Shown here in pieces: positions 1 through 8,207 of a stretch of 64,000 nucleotides of DNA; within the stretch, counting starts at the first letter, position 1; every line of letters starts with the position of its first letter. The notes below the pieces were generated by a model. The model ran no database searches, was not told the origin of the DNA, and saw nothing but the letters and a program-made list of their open reading frames with translations. The position numbers were made by a program, and so were the translations under genes. The DNA comes from Sandaracinaceae bacterium. Lineage in GTDB: Bacteria; Myxococcota_A; Polyangia; Polyangiales; Sandaracinaceae. Location of the stretch: assembly GCA_020633195.1 (NCBI GenBank), contig JACKEC010000021.1:124001-188000 (forward strand). Direction: 5' to 3'.

Positions 1-231
1 GGTGCCCGCGCCGCAGAAGGGATCGACCACCGTCCGCACGCCGCTCTCCTGGAAGATCACGCGCGCGATGGCCGGGTGCATGCGCGCGGGCCAGGGGTGG
101 AACCCGTGCGTGAGCGTGTCGGGGTCCTCCTGCGACGCCGCGGCCCACGCCGCGACGAGCGCCGAGGCGTCGCCCTCGCGGTGGATCGGGCCCCCGATCT
201 GCGACAGCGATCGCTTGATCTTCTTCGTCAA
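1..231 (-). CDS. DNA modification methyltransferase-like protein, N-terminal fragment
   Basis: Only the first 77 codons are in the window; the gene runs off the left edge. The reading frame holds HGFHPWPARMHP followed about 20 residues later by VVDPFCGAGT, which is the SAM-binding motif I (DPFCGxGT) of N4-cytosine/N6-adenine DNA methyltransferases and of the related TRM11-like RNA methyltransferases. The HGFHxxPARMHP segment is typical of this group. The TTG start overlaps the stop of the upstream TrmN6-like gene by four bases (TTGA), so the two are probably translationally coupled. The target (DNA or RNA) cannot be told because the catalytic PPY-type motif is outside the window. Confidence 0.7.
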   Translation of the reverse strand, partial: MTKKIKRSLSQIGGPIHREGDASALVAAWAAASQEDPDTLTHGFHPWPARMHPAIARVIFQESGVRTVVDPFCGAGT

Positions 232-986
232 CGTGACTTCCCTGGGCTCGGCGGCTCGTCGCGGTTGACGGGCAGGTCGAAGAACGCGCGCAGCGCGTGG
301 GCCATCTCGGTGCGCCCACCGTCCTCGTCCCGCGCGACGAGCGGGGGCGCCTCGACCAGCTCGCCCTCGTGGGCGAACGTCCAGACCGTGAACAGCGCCC
401 CCTTGCGCCCGGCCCGCGGGACCACGTCGCGCTTTCGGATCGCGACGAGCCCGGCCGCCGACGCCCCGGCGAGGGCCCGGTCGGGGCGGCGAGCGTCGCA
501 GCAGCCCACGAACACCCCGCCCGGGGCGAGCGCCCGCGCGGCCGCGGCGACGTAGTCCTCGATCCCGCCGCGCATCTCGATCCGCGCGTACGTTCGCTGG
601 TCGTCGGTCGAGGGCGACGCCGAGGCCGGGGGCAGGTAGGGGGGCGTCCCGGTGACGAGGTCGAAGGCGCCGTCGAGGCTCACCTCGCGCAGATCGCCGG
701 CCACCAGCTCCGCGTCGACGCCGTTGCGCGCGACGTTCTGGCGGGCGAGCTCGAGGCTGATGGCCTGGGCCTCGACCCCCACCACGGGGACCGGGCCGAG
801 CTTGTAGCGGACCATCAGCAGCACCGAGCCGATGCCGCAGCCGAGGTCGAGGTAGCGGGCCGCGCGCGGCCGCGCGTTCACCGCCTCGAACGCGGTGGCG
901 ACGTCGTCGAGCGAGTACCGGTGCCCCCGGCGGCGCTGCAGGATGCGCCACGGGCCGGCGATCGCGTCGTCGGTCAGCTCGTCCAC
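228..986 (-). CDS. TrmN6/YfiC-like tRNA1(Val) adenine-N6 methyltransferase
   Basis: A 252-residue SAM-dependent methyltransferase. Motif I is YLDLGCGIGSVLL near residue 45 and the catalytic NPPY-like motif is TGTPPYLPP near residue 115. This layout and length match the YfiC/TrmN6 family, which methylates N6 of A37 in tRNA-Val, and related small-subunit methyltransferases. The N-terminus (PWRILQRRRGHRYSLDDV) matches the family's QxxxGYRFSxDA-type opening. The start is GTG, 38 bases from the divergent deaminase start. The exact RNA substrate is inferred from family membership only. Confidence 0.8.
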   Translation of the reverse strand: MDELTDDAIAGPWRILQRRRGHRYSLDDVATAFEAVNARPRAARYLDLGCGIGSVLLMVRYKLGPVPVVGVEAQAISLELARQNVARNGVDAELVAGDLREVSLDGAFDLVTGTPPYLPPASASPSTDDQRTYARIEMRGGIEDYVAAAARALAPGGVFVGCCDARRPDRALAGASAAGLVAIRKRDVVPRAGRKGALFTVWTFAHEGELVEAPPLVARDEDGGRTEMAHALRAFFDLPVNRDEPPSPGKSR

Positions 987-1024
987 GGGGCGGAGCCTTG
1001 ACCAGAAGGGGGGCGTTGGCCAGG

Positions 1025-1516
1025 GTGGCGCCGGTGAAGGACAAGCACATCCGCATCCGCGTCGAGCAGTGCCTCTCGCTCGCCAAGGCGAGCAACTGCC
1101 CGCGCCGCACCTTCGGCGCGCTCCTGCTCGACCCCGAGCGGAACGTGATCCTGATGGACGGCTACAACGGCGGCCCGCGGGGCGGGGGCCACCTCTGCGG
1201 CGGCGACGTGTGCCTGCGCGACACGATGGGCGTCCAGAGCGGCACGCGCATGGAGATCGGCTGTCATCACGCGGAGATGAACGTGATCTGCAACGCGGCC
1301 GCGAACGGCGTCGCGTGCCGCGGCGCGTGGCTCATCGTCACCGGCGAGCCCTGCATGATGTGCGCGAAGATGATCCACCACGCGGGGATCGTGCGGGTCC
1401 TCGTGGTCGAGGGCGGCTACGCGGGCGCGAACGGCGTCGACTACCTGCGCGCGCACGGGGTGGAGATCACGACCGTCGAGGGGCCGCGCGACCCGCGCCT
1501 GGATCCCACGACCTGA
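1025..1516 (+). CDS. dCMP/cytidine deaminase-family zinc enzyme
   Basis: About 163 residues. The zinc site is clear: CHHAEMN supplies the His ligand and the catalytic Glu, and PCMMCAK supplies the PCxxC cysteines. With the RRTFGALL and GYNGGPRG segments this matches deoxycytidylate deaminase (dCMP to dUMP, feeding dTMP synthesis) better than cytidine deaminase. In-frame starts exist at TTG 998, TTG 1016, GTG 1025 and GTG 1034. I chose 1025 because it lies 11 bases after the purine-rich AGAAGGGGGG; 1034 is also possible. The gene is divergent from the methyltransferase pair. Confidence 0.8.
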   Translation: MAPVKDKHIRIRVEQCLSLAKASNCPRRTFGALLLDPERNVILMDGYNGGPRGGGHLCGGDVCLRDTMGVQSGTRMEIGCHHAEMNVICNAAANGVACRGAWLIVTGEPCMMCAKMIHHAGIVRVLVVEGGYAGANGVDYLRAHGVEITTVEGPRDPRLDPTT

Positions 1517-1519
1517 CGG

Positions 1520-2554
1520 TCAGGAGCCGGTCAGGTACTCCTCGATCGCGTCCGCGATCGCCTTGGCGCTGTCGAGGCGGTTCTCGGGCTTCACGCGGAG
1601 CGCCGCGTAGCACAGGCGGTCGAGCGACTCGGGGATGACGTCCGCCCGGTCGGGGCGCCGCTCGCGCGGGCTGGCCCCGTCGGTCTTGAGCGACGACAGC
1701 GCCTGGATCGCGGCCGAGCCCCGGTGGACCGACTCCTGCGCGAGCAGCTCGAAGAGCATCGCCCCGATCGAGTAGACGTCGGAGGCCGTCGTGACCTGAT
1801 CGACCTCCCCTTGGAGCTGCTCGGGGGCCATGTAGCCGATCGTCCCGAGCACCGAGCCGTCGCTGGTCCGCATCGCGCCCGAGGCGTCGTCGATGGGCTC
1901 GTAGCGCGGGTTGCTCTCGGAGAGGACCTTCGCGAGGCCCCAGTCGAGCACGTACACCTCGCCGAACTCGCCGAGCATGATGTTGGACGGCTTGAGGTCG
2001 CGGTGGACGACGCCGCGGCAGTGGGCGTAGTGGATGGCGAGGCAGAACTGGGCCAGGCGAGCGAGGAGCTGCCGCTCGGTGAACGCGGGCCGCTCGGCGC
2101 CCTCCCGGAGCTCGCCGAGGGCGAGGTCGAGGCGCAGCCCGCGCACCCACTTCATCGTGAAGTAGAGGTCGCCCGACGGATCGACGCCGAGGTCGTAGAC
2201 GGGCACGACCGCGGGGTGGCTGAGCTGCCCCTGGACGCGCGCCTCCCGGAAGAAGCGCCAGCGCCCGGACTTGCTCGAGGGCCCCTGGCGCAGGACCTTC
2301 ATCGCGATCTCGCGCGAGAAGGGCCGGTCCCGGCACAGCCGGATCTCGGACATGCCGCCCGCGGCGAGGGTCCCTAGGACCTCGTAGCGCTCGTGGAACG
2401 CGAGCTGGCTGCGCGCGTAGCGGCTCTCCGCGGGCTCTTCCTCCCCGTCGTCGAGCTCCTCGTCGAGCGTCGACTGGAACGGCGCCCACGTCTCCGTGCT
2501 CGGGAGGCTCACCCGCGGCTCGCGCTCGAACCGGTCGTCGCGATCCTCGGTCAC
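1520..2554 (-). CDS. Soluble eukaryote-like Ser/Thr protein kinase
   Basis: 344 residues with a kinase domain from about residue 55 to the end. Visible motifs are the Gly loop LGTLAAGGMSEI, the ATP lysine in EIAMKVL, the catalytic loop HRDLKPSN, the metal-binding motif as DWG instead of DFG, and APEQ. The roughly 55-residue N-terminus is acidic. There is no membrane segment or sensor domain, so it acts in the cytoplasm. It lies 61 bp downstream of an FHA/winged-helix regulator on the same strand, a natural phosphothreonine reader for it. The DWG variant is common in bacterial kinases and should not abolish activity. Confidence 0.9.
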   Translation of the reverse strand: MTEDRDDRFEREPRVSLPSTETWAPFQSTLDEELDDGEEEPAESRYARSQLAFHERYEVLGTLAAGGMSEIRLCRDRPFSREIAMKVLRQGPSSKSGRWRFFREARVQGQLSHPAVVPVYDLGVDPSGDLYFTMKWVRGLRLDLALGELREGAERPAFTERQLLARLAQFCLAIHYAHCRGVVHRDLKPSNIMLGEFGEVYVLDWGLAKVLSESNPRYEPIDDASGAMRTSDGSVLGTIGYMAPEQLQGEVDQVTTASDVYSIGAMLFELLAQESVHRGSAAIQALSSLKTDGASPRERRPDRADVIPESLDRLCYAALRVKPENRLDSAKAIADAIEEYLTGS

Positions 2555-2615
2555 GTTCGAACCCTAGCACCCGCGAGGGCGGAAGCCGTCTGCCGCGTGC
2601 ACGCCCTGGCGATGT

Positions 2616-3611
2616 TCAGTCGAGGACGACCCGGGCGCCCTCGCGCAGGACGAACCGCGTCGCCCCGCCGCCCTCGGCCCGCTCGAGCAGCTCGGCCCCG
2701 TCGAGGCCGACCCGATCGAGGTCCTTGCGGAGGCGGTGCAGCAGCACGTGCAGGGTCTTCTTGCCCGACGGCTGCTTGCCCCAGACGCGGTTCCACAGCT
2801 GCTCGTCGGGGATGAAGTCCCCCGCGTCGAGCGGGGGCGGCGGCTTCAGCAGCACCGCGATGAAGTCGCAGCGCCGGTCGGTCAGGTACACCGACTGCTC
2901 GTCACCCCCTGCACGGACGTGCAGTCGGCCCCCACGCGGCAGGAACTCCAGGCGCACGGCGCGGGCCCCGGGCTCCGCGTCGGCCTCGATCGCCACGGTG
3001 CTGCCCGTGCCGAGGTCGCCCCCGGTCACGATCTTCACCCCGACGCCGTCGATCTTGATGGTGCTGCCGCGGCGCAGCCGGGAGGTCGCGCCGCTCGAGA
3101 CCTCGATCCCGTCGATCGTCGCGTCGACGTGGGGCTCGACCTCGAGGCGACCGCCGAGGGAGCGGAAGGTCAGCGCGTGCTCGGGCCACTGCTCGACCCG
3201 CAGGTCGTCGGAGTCGGCGCCGCCGACGCGGAAGGGCGAAGTGGAGAACGAGAACAGGCCTCCGTCGGCGCTCTCGAGCACCCAGACCGCGCTCCGCTCG
3301 TCCTCGTCGCCGCTGGCGTCCTCGCGGACGACCTCGAGCGACAGATCGCCGACCTCGAGGCTGACCCCGTCGTCGAGCGGCTGGTCGAGCTCGACCGCGG
3401 CGCCGTTCACCGCGACGGTGCCCCGACCCATGACGGCGACGCGCGGGCCGCGCTCGTCGAGGTACACGAGGGCCTGGCGGCGGCTGGAGCTCGGGCTCCG
3501 GGTCACGACGTCACACTGCGGGAAGCGGCCGATGAGCAGCCCCCCCGGCGTGATGCGCTTGGCCACGCCGTCGCTGACTCGCAGCCACCAGGTGGATGTC
3601 GGAGCGGTCAC
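2616..3611 (-). CDS. FHA-domain protein with C-terminal winged-helix DNA-binding domain
   Basis: 331 residues. The N-terminal ~95 residues look like an FHA phosphopeptide-binding domain (LLIGRFPQCDVV, then SSSRRQA, then VNG and LEVGD). A second FHA-like beta region covers about 105-195. The last ~95 residues resemble an OmpR/SARP-type winged helix (DEQLWNRVWGKQPSGKKTL then LLHRLRKDLD, then a wing ending in FVL). A phospho-reader fused to a DNA-binding domain points to a transcription factor controlled by Ser/Thr phosphorylation. The kinase gene follows on the same strand, making it the likely partner; that pairing is inference. Confidence 0.8.
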   Translation of the reverse strand: MTAPTSTWWLRVSDGVAKRITPGGLLIGRFPQCDVVTRSPSSSRRQALVYLDERGPRVAVMGRGTVAVNGAAVELDQPLDDGVSLEVGDLSLEVVREDASGDEDERSAVWVLESADGGLFSFSTSPFRVGGADSDDLRVEQWPEHALTFRSLGGRLEVEPHVDATIDGIEVSSGATSRLRRGSTIKIDGVGVKIVTGGDLGTGSTVAIEADAEPGARAVRLEFLPRGGRLHVRAGGDEQSVYLTDRRCDFIAVLLKPPPPLDAGDFIPDEQLWNRVWGKQPSGKKTLHVLLHRLRKDLDRVGLDGAELLERAEGGGATRFVLREGARVVLD

Positions 3612-3620
3612 GGCCGGAAC

Positions 3621-3626
3621 TATACT
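3621..3626. promoter_or_regulatory. Possible -10 element in divergent promoter region
   Basis: TATACT on the plus strand (TATAGT on the minus strand) lies in the 47-bp gap between the divergent FHA-regulator and TerB-like genes. It is an isolated AT-rich hexamer in very GC-rich DNA. No good -35 hexamer is visible on either side, so the direction is unclear. Confidence 0.3.
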
Positions 3627-3658
3627 GCGAGCGGCCGGCGGCTTGATACCATCGCCTC

Positions 3659-4195
3659 ATGAACGCGGCGCAGAGTGCGATGACGACCTGGGTGGGGGCC
3701 CTCTCGAGCTCCGGGGTGATCCTTCCGGCGGGTGACGCCGAGGCGGGCGCCGCGGTGGCAGCGTACGTGGTGGGCGAGGAGCGGGTCGTGGAGCTCCGGA
3801 CCTTCTTCCAGGAGGCCGATCCGGCCGAGGTCGCCCGCGAGCGGCGCGCCGCGGTCGAGGCGGTCATCGCGATGGCCCAGTCCGACCGCGACATCCACCC
3901 GGAGGAGCGGCACCTGCTCAGCCAGCTCGTCGGGCGGTCGGGGCTCGACGAGGACACGCAGGACGAGCTGGTGATGCGCGTCCACAAGCCGGAGCCCATC
4001 GAGGATCTCGGCGACCGGCTGACCCAGCCCGTCCTGCGCGAGCTGATGCTGGCGCTGGCCTGGGAGCTCGCGCTCTCCGACGGCCGCATCGACGACGCGG
4101 AGACCGCCTTCTACAGGGAGCTGGCCTCTCAGCTCTCGGTCCCGAAGAAGCGGGCCAAGGAGATCGCCGACGCCGTGGCCCAGCGCGTGGGCTGA
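3659..4195 (+). CDS. TerB-like (tellurite-resistance/DjlA-like) protein
   Basis: 178 residues, mostly helical. Two acidic turns (SDRDIHPEE near residue 78 and SDGRIDDAE near residue 140) sit between amphipathic helices, the hallmark of the TerB/DjlA-like fold, whose acidic loops bind metal. No signal peptide or membrane segment. TerB proteins are linked to tellurite, phage or envelope stress, but the role here is unknown. It lies three bases upstream of asnB and is probably co-transcribed. A second TerB-like gene is at 31634-32182. Confidence 0.65.
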   Translation: MNAAQSAMTTWVGALSSSGVILPAGDAEAGAAVAAYVVGEERVVELRTFFQEADPAEVARERRAAVEAVIAMAQSDRDIHPEERHLLSQLVGRSGLDEDTQDELVMRVHKPEPIEDLGDRLTQPVLRELMLALAWELALSDGRIDDAETAFYRELASQLSVPKKRAKEIADAVAQRVG

Positions 4196-4198
4196 CCG

Positions 4199-6160
4199 AT
4201 GTGCGGCATCGCCGGGTTCGTCGGCCCGCGCGGCGCCGACGCCCGCGCGCGACTGACGCGCATGGCGGACCTGCTCACCCACCGGGGCCCGGACGAGCGG
4301 GGGCTCTGGCTGGGGGACGGCGTCGGCCTCGCGTGCCGCCGCCTCGCGATCGTCGACGTGGCGCACGGCCAGCAGCCGATCCGTCACCCCGAGAGCGGCG
4401 CGGTGGTGGTCTTCAACGGCGAGATCTACGGCTACCGCGCGCTCCGCGACGAGCTCACGGCGCGCGGGCATCGCTTCGAGACGAGCTGCGACACCGAGGT
4501 GCTGCTCGCAGGCTGGCTCGCGTTCGGCGAGGGGGTCTTCGAGCGCGTCGACGGCATGCTCGCGTGCGCGATCTGGGCGCCCGCGACCCGCGAGCTGGTG
4601 CTGGCGCGGGATCGCTTCGGGAAGAAGCCGCTCTACTACGCGGTGCACGAGGGCGCGCTCTGGTTCGCCTCCGAGATGAAGGCGCTGCTGACGTTGCCCG
4701 GCTTCGAGCGGCGCCTCGACCCGAAGGCGTCCGAGCACTTCCTGCTCTTCGAGCACCTCTTCGATCCGATGACGCCGTTCGCCGGCGTCCACGCGCTGCC
4801 CCCCGCCCACGTGCTCCGGGTGCGCGCGGATCGCCTCGACGCGTCGCTCGAGCCGCGACGGTACTGGAGCCCGCCGATCGGCGCCGAGGAGGGCGGGCCC
4901 GCGACGCTCGACGCCGCGGCCGAGGAGCTCGCCGCGCTCTTCGGCGACGCGGTCGCGCGCCGCACCACCGGCGACGTCCCCGTCGGGGCGCTGCTCAGCG
5001 GCGGGATCGACTCGTCGCTCGTGTGCCAGAGCCTGCGGCCGCGCGACGCGTTCTCGATCGGCTTCGCCGACCCTCGCCTCGACGAGTCGGCCCACCAAGA
5101 CGCCGTCGCCGCGCACGTGGGGGCGCGCCTGCACCGCTTCGACTTCGACGCCCACGTCCCCGCGATCGCCGAGAGCTACGCCGAGGCCCAGTGGCTCGGC
5201 GAGTACGCGGACCCGTCGTTCGAGCAAGACATCTTGATCCGTCACGTGACCGAGCTCGCCGCCGATCAGGGCTACAAGGTGCTGCTCGGGGGCGAGGGCG
5301 CGGACGAGCTGTTCCGGGGCTACCGCCACTACGCCGTGCACCCGCACCTCGCCCGGTACGTCCAGACCTGGGACCTCGAGGAGGTCCCGGAGTGGCTCGG
5401 CTTCGACGACGACGACTTCGCCGACCTCGCCGAGGCCGAGGCCGCCGGTCGAGCCGCGTGGGGGATCGGGGGGCAGCTGATGGCGCCGGGCTTCCCGTTC
5501 GGCGAGCTCCTCGATCCAGGCGCGTTCGGGGCGCTCGCGGGCGAGGTCTTCGTCGCGCCGCCGGCGGCGGCTCGGCCCGCGCTGCCCGGCTACGAGCGGG
5601 CGGCGGACCCGAGCTCGCTCGACGCGCTCCAGCTCGCGGAGCTGCACACCCGCCTGCCCGCGTACATCCTGCGCACGCTGGACCGCTACTCGATGGCGAG
5701 CAGCGTCGAGGTCCGGTGCCCGTTCCTCGACCACCGCCTCTTCGAGTGGTTCGCGCGGCTGCCCAAGACGCTCCGCGACGCCGGCCCCGGTGACAAGCCG
5801 CTCCTGCGGCGGCTCGCGGCCGACCGCCTGCCTGCCTCGATCGTCGATCGGAGTAAGCAAGGCTTCTTGGCACCGTGCCTGCTCACGGAGTCGCTCCGGG
5901 CGCCCGCCGGGCGCGCGTCGCTCGAGGGGCTGCTCGCGCCCGCGGCGATCGAGGCGCTCGGGGTCGTGCGGCCAGCGTGGGTCACCGAGTCGATCGACCT
6001 GTTCACGCGGCCCGAGCACGCCCTCGCCGACGACCCCGCGGCCCGAGCGCGGGCGCGGATCCTCGAGCGCGTGATCTCGCTCCGCCTGCTCGCCTCGGTC
6101 TTCATCGACGAGCTCGACACCTACGCCGACGCGCACCTCGCGCGTCACGGGGTCGGTTAG
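4199..6160 (+). CDS. asnB: Asparagine synthetase (glutamine-hydrolysing)
   Basis: 653 residues, the usual AsnB length. The protein begins MCGIAGF, so Cys2 is available as the class II glutaminase nucleophile. The glutaminase domain covers about 1-210 and includes RRLAIVD and NGEIYGYRALRDEL. The synthetase domain contains the PP-loop SGGIDSS at 267-273. It converts aspartate, glutamine and ATP to asparagine. The intact glutaminase site argues against a lasso-peptide cyclase. It follows the TerB-like gene by three bases and overlaps the stop of the convergent PP-loop gene by four. In such contexts AsnB homologues can also amidate surface glycans or peptides. Confidence 0.93.
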   Translation: MCGIAGFVGPRGADARARLTRMADLLTHRGPDERGLWLGDGVGLACRRLAIVDVAHGQQPIRHPESGAVVVFNGEIYGYRALRDELTARGHRFETSCDTEVLLAGWLAFGEGVFERVDGMLACAIWAPATRELVLARDRFGKKPLYYAVHEGALWFASEMKALLTLPGFERRLDPKASEHFLLFEHLFDPMTPFAGVHALPPAHVLRVRADRLDASLEPRRYWSPPIGAEEGGPATLDAAAEELAALFGDAVARRTTGDVPVGALLSGGIDSSLVCQSLRPRDAFSIGFADPRLDESAHQDAVAAHVGARLHRFDFDAHVPAIAESYAEAQWLGEYADPSFEQDILIRHVTELAADQGYKVLLGGEGADELFRGYRHYAVHPHLARYVQTWDLEEVPEWLGFDDDDFADLAEAEAAGRAAWGIGGQLMAPGFPFGELLDPGAFGALAGEVFVAPPAAARPALPGYERAADPSSLDALQLAELHTRLPAYILRTLDRYSMASSVEVRCPFLDHRLFEWFARLPKTLRDAGPGDKPLLRRLAADRLPASIVDRSKQGFLAPCLLTESLRAPAGRASLEGLLAPAAIEALGVVRPAWVTESIDLFTRPEHALADDPAARARARILERVISLRLLASVFIDELDTYADAHLARHGVG

Positions 6161-7107
6161 ATTGGCCGAGCGCTCCGGAGCGCGGCCTCGATGCGGGCCA
6201 TCAGCGCCTCGTCCGGGCCTGCGCGGCTCGCGTCGAGCATCGACAGGGCCTCGGCGCGGGTCACGTAGCCGGCGGACACCTCGAGCGACAGGTACTCGCG
6301 CCCCCAGTCCGTGCGCTGCCCGTCGCGGGCACGCACGTGGTCCTGGAAATCGCTGAGCACGCAGTTGGACGTGTAGCCGGTGAACTTCGCGTCGTGGAAG
6401 CCGATCTCGTCGAGGATCGCGCGGGTCCGCGCGAGGGTGATCCGGCTGGCGAAGGGGAGGTTGATGTTGTGCAGGACCTCGCCGCCGGGGAGCACGCGGT
6501 CCCACGTCGCGGTCATGTGCGGCGGGTCGGCGTGGCCCGAGGTGTGCGGGCTGTGCGACCAGAAGTTGTTGCCGAGCGCGATCGAGTCGGCCCCGCGCTC
6601 GACCATCATCCGGTGGAAGCGGCGCAGGAAGGTCTTGCTGCACACGGTGCAAACATCGTTGCGGGGCCCGCGGAACGCGACCTGGAGGCGCCGGGCGAAG
6701 CCTCGCTGCAGCCGCTCCCGGCCCACCGGCTCGCGATCGATCACGAGCTCCGCGTCGAGCCGATCGCAGACCGACCGCGCGTACTCGAGCACGACGTCGG
6801 GGATGAAGCCGTTGTCGAAGAGCACGGCGACGACCTCGACGCCGAGATCGCGCCGGAGGTGATGGAGCGCCGCGGTGCTGTCCTTGCCGCCCGAGTACGC
6901 GAGGAACACGGGGCGCCGCGCCCGCTCGAAGAAGGCGTCGCGCTCCGCGAGGAGCCGCGCGGGGTCGAGGTAGCGCGCGACGTCGCGGCAGAACGAGCAG
7001 GGCCCGTCCGCGGAGAGCGCCGCGCGCACCTCCTGGTCGGGCCAGAAGAAGCGAAAGACGTCTTGCGACGCCTCGCTCGTCAACAAGCAGGTCGGGCACT
7101 CGTGCAT
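6157..7107 (-). CDS. TtcA/TtuA-like PP-loop ATPase, probable Fe-S sulfurtransferase
   Basis: 316 residues. An N-terminal zinc-finger-like cluster is formed by C4, C7, C37 and C40. The PP-loop SGGKDS is at 72-77. C153 and C156 (VCTVC) plus C249 (TSNCVL) have the spacing of the three [4Fe-4S] ligands of TtcA/TtuA tRNA thiolases, and GADSIALGNNF resembles their GADxxAxGHN motif. Such enzymes adenylate a carbonyl and replace it with sulfur. A WbpG-type sugar amidotransferase is an alternative because it shares the N-terminal CxxC pairs. The substrate is unknown. The nearest upstream gene on the same strand is the small Tat-leader repeat protein, 102 bp away. Confidence 0.7.
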   Translation of the reverse strand: MHECPTCLLTSEASQDVFRFFWPDQEVRAALSADGPCSFCRDVARYLDPARLLAERDAFFERARRPVFLAYSGGKDSTAALHHLRRDLGVEVVAVLFDNGFIPDVVLEYARSVCDRLDAELVIDREPVGRERLQRGFARRLQVAFRGPRNDVCTVCSKTFLRRFHRMMVERGADSIALGNNFWSHSPHTSGHADPPHMTATWDRVLPGGEVLHNINLPFASRITLARTRAILDEIGFHDAKFTGYTSNCVLSDFQDHVRARDGQRTDWGREYLSLEVSAGYVTRAEALSMLDASRAGPDEALMARIEAALRSARPI

Positions 7108-7209
7108 TCGCGCGTCCCCCAGCGCTCGAGCCTCGACGGTCCGCGCTTCGAAAGCGCGACGCGGCGGTCGACCGAGGTCCCCCGCCGCGTCGTCGAGCCG
7201 CGCCGCGTC

Positions 7210-7557
7210 TCAGCGCGTGCGGCCGCAGCGACGGCCGTTGCCGCCCGGGTCCGCGTACTGGCCGCCGTCGCTGTCGGAGCAGCCGCTGCTGCCGCCACCG
7301 CGACCGCGCCCGTGACCCGCGCGATCGGCGCTCGCGCCGCTGTCGCTGTCCGTCCGCCCCGTGCGACCCCGACCCGCCGGGTCGGCGTTCGGTCCACCGT
7401 CGCTGTCGGACTGCGCGCTGGCCTTCTCGGCCGGCGCCGCCGCGGCGAGCGCGAGGCCCCCGAGCAGCGTCCCCCCGATCGCGGCCACCGCCGAACGGCG
7501 ACCGACTCGCTCCGTCTCGATGCTCTCCTCGTCGAGCGTCTTCTTGTCCTGTCCCAT
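7210..7557 (-). CDS. Small Tat-leader Ser/Asp/Gly-repeat protein
   Basis: 115 residues; not a family I can name. The leader has an RR pair (RVGRRSAVAAIGG), a hydrophobic stretch to about residue 45 and a likely AxA cleavage site (KASA/Q), so it looks exported by Tat. The mature part is three imperfect repeats built on SDSDGG-x-x-ADPAG-x-GR, rich in Gly, Arg, Ser and Asp, with two Cys in the last repeat. ATG 7557 is preferred over the adjacent GTG 7560 because GGAGGGG lies at a better distance. It is upstream of the PP-loop enzyme on the same strand. It could be a calcium-binding surface protein or a modified peptide precursor. Confidence 0.6.
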   Translation of the reverse strand: MGQDKKTLDEESIETERVGRRSAVAAIGGTLLGGLALAAAAPAEKASAQSDSDGGPNADPAGRGRTGRTDSDSGASADRAGHGRGRGGGSSGCSDSDGGQYADPGGNGRRCGRTR

Positions 7558-7602
7558 CACCCCTCCTCTGGAACCGCCCCGCCCCGTGCTGGCGGACGAA
7601 CG

Positions 7603-7632
7603 AAGCTAACCCGCCCCCGTCGGGGCTGACAA
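7603..7632 (-). promoter_or_regulatory. Putative promoter for the Tat-leader repeat gene
   Basis: On the minus strand TTGTCA (7627-7632) is followed after 18 bases by TAGCTT (7603-7608). The -35 matches five of six consensus bases; the -10 keeps T1, A2 and T6. It would start transcription about 38 bases upstream of ATG 7557. Confidence 0.4.
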
Positions 7633-7655
7633 GCCCGGCCGGTTTCGCGCGGGTG

Positions 7656-8162
7656 TCAGAGGTCGGGGTGGTTGGCGGCCCAGTACGAGATCAGCTCGTC
7701 GTCGTCGACGATGCGCGAGTGGTAGTGCCCCCACGTGTCGCTGATCGCGACGGAGGCGCCGCCCTGCAGGCGCGGGGTGAGGAAGAGGACGAAGTACTTC
7801 GCGCCGCTGCCGTCCTCGACCTCGCCGAGCTCGGGCAGCCGCTCGCCGGAGACCGGGCAGAAGATCTCGAGCCGCGTCCCGACGGCGATGTCGGTGAAGC
7901 CTTCCTTGCGCTTGTCGCCGTGGATCGGGCTCAGGTGGACGAGGCCCTCGCGCTCGCCGTTCTTGAGCTTGAGGGTGACGGCGGGGTGCCCGTCGAACGT
8001 GACGTCCGAGATCCCGACGAGGTTGTCGCCCTTGGGACCGAACGCCTGCGTGACGACGATGACGACGTCATCGTCCGCGACGGAGACGCCGGGGGGCTGG
8101 GAGTGACGGTGGCGACCGGTGACGGTCAGGTGCTCTTCGTCGACATGGTCTCGATCGCTCAT
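7656..8162 (-). CDS. Hypothetical cytoplasmic protein
   Basis: 168 residues from ATG 8162; I do not recognise the family. There is no signal peptide or membrane segment. The N-terminal ~30 residues are His/Asp-rich (RDHVDEEHLTVTGRHRHS), followed by a predicted all-beta region. A single Cys sits in EIFCPVSGERLPELG, near the middle, in front of a hydrophobic strand (YFVLFLTP). It lies between the Tat-leader gene and the zinc-ribbon membrane protein on the same strand. An upstream extension without a better start is possible. Confidence 0.55.
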   Translation of the reverse strand: MSDRDHVDEEHLTVTGRHRHSQPPGVSVADDDVVIVVTQAFGPKGDNLVGISDVTFDGHPAVTLKLKNGEREGLVHLSPIHGDKRKEGFTDIAVGTRLEIFCPVSGERLPELGEVEDGSGAKYFVLFLTPRLQGGASVAISDTWGHYHSRIVDDDELISYWAANHPDL

Positions 8163-8207
8163 GACCGCGACGTAACCGAGTCCCCCACCCCAAATCAAGC
8201 TCCGTCG

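Noticed and set aside
4199..6160. Lasso-peptide cyclase (asparagine-synthetase-like)
   Set aside because: The N-terminus MCGIAGF keeps an intact glutaminase Cys2 and the length is that of normal AsnB, and no B1/B2 protease or precursor is next to it.
3620..7099. Open frame of about 1,159 codons on the minus strand
   Set aside because: It covers asnB and the TerB-like gene antisense and is Arg/Pro/Gly-rich as expected for the shadow frame of GC-rich DNA. The opposite frames have clear family motifs.
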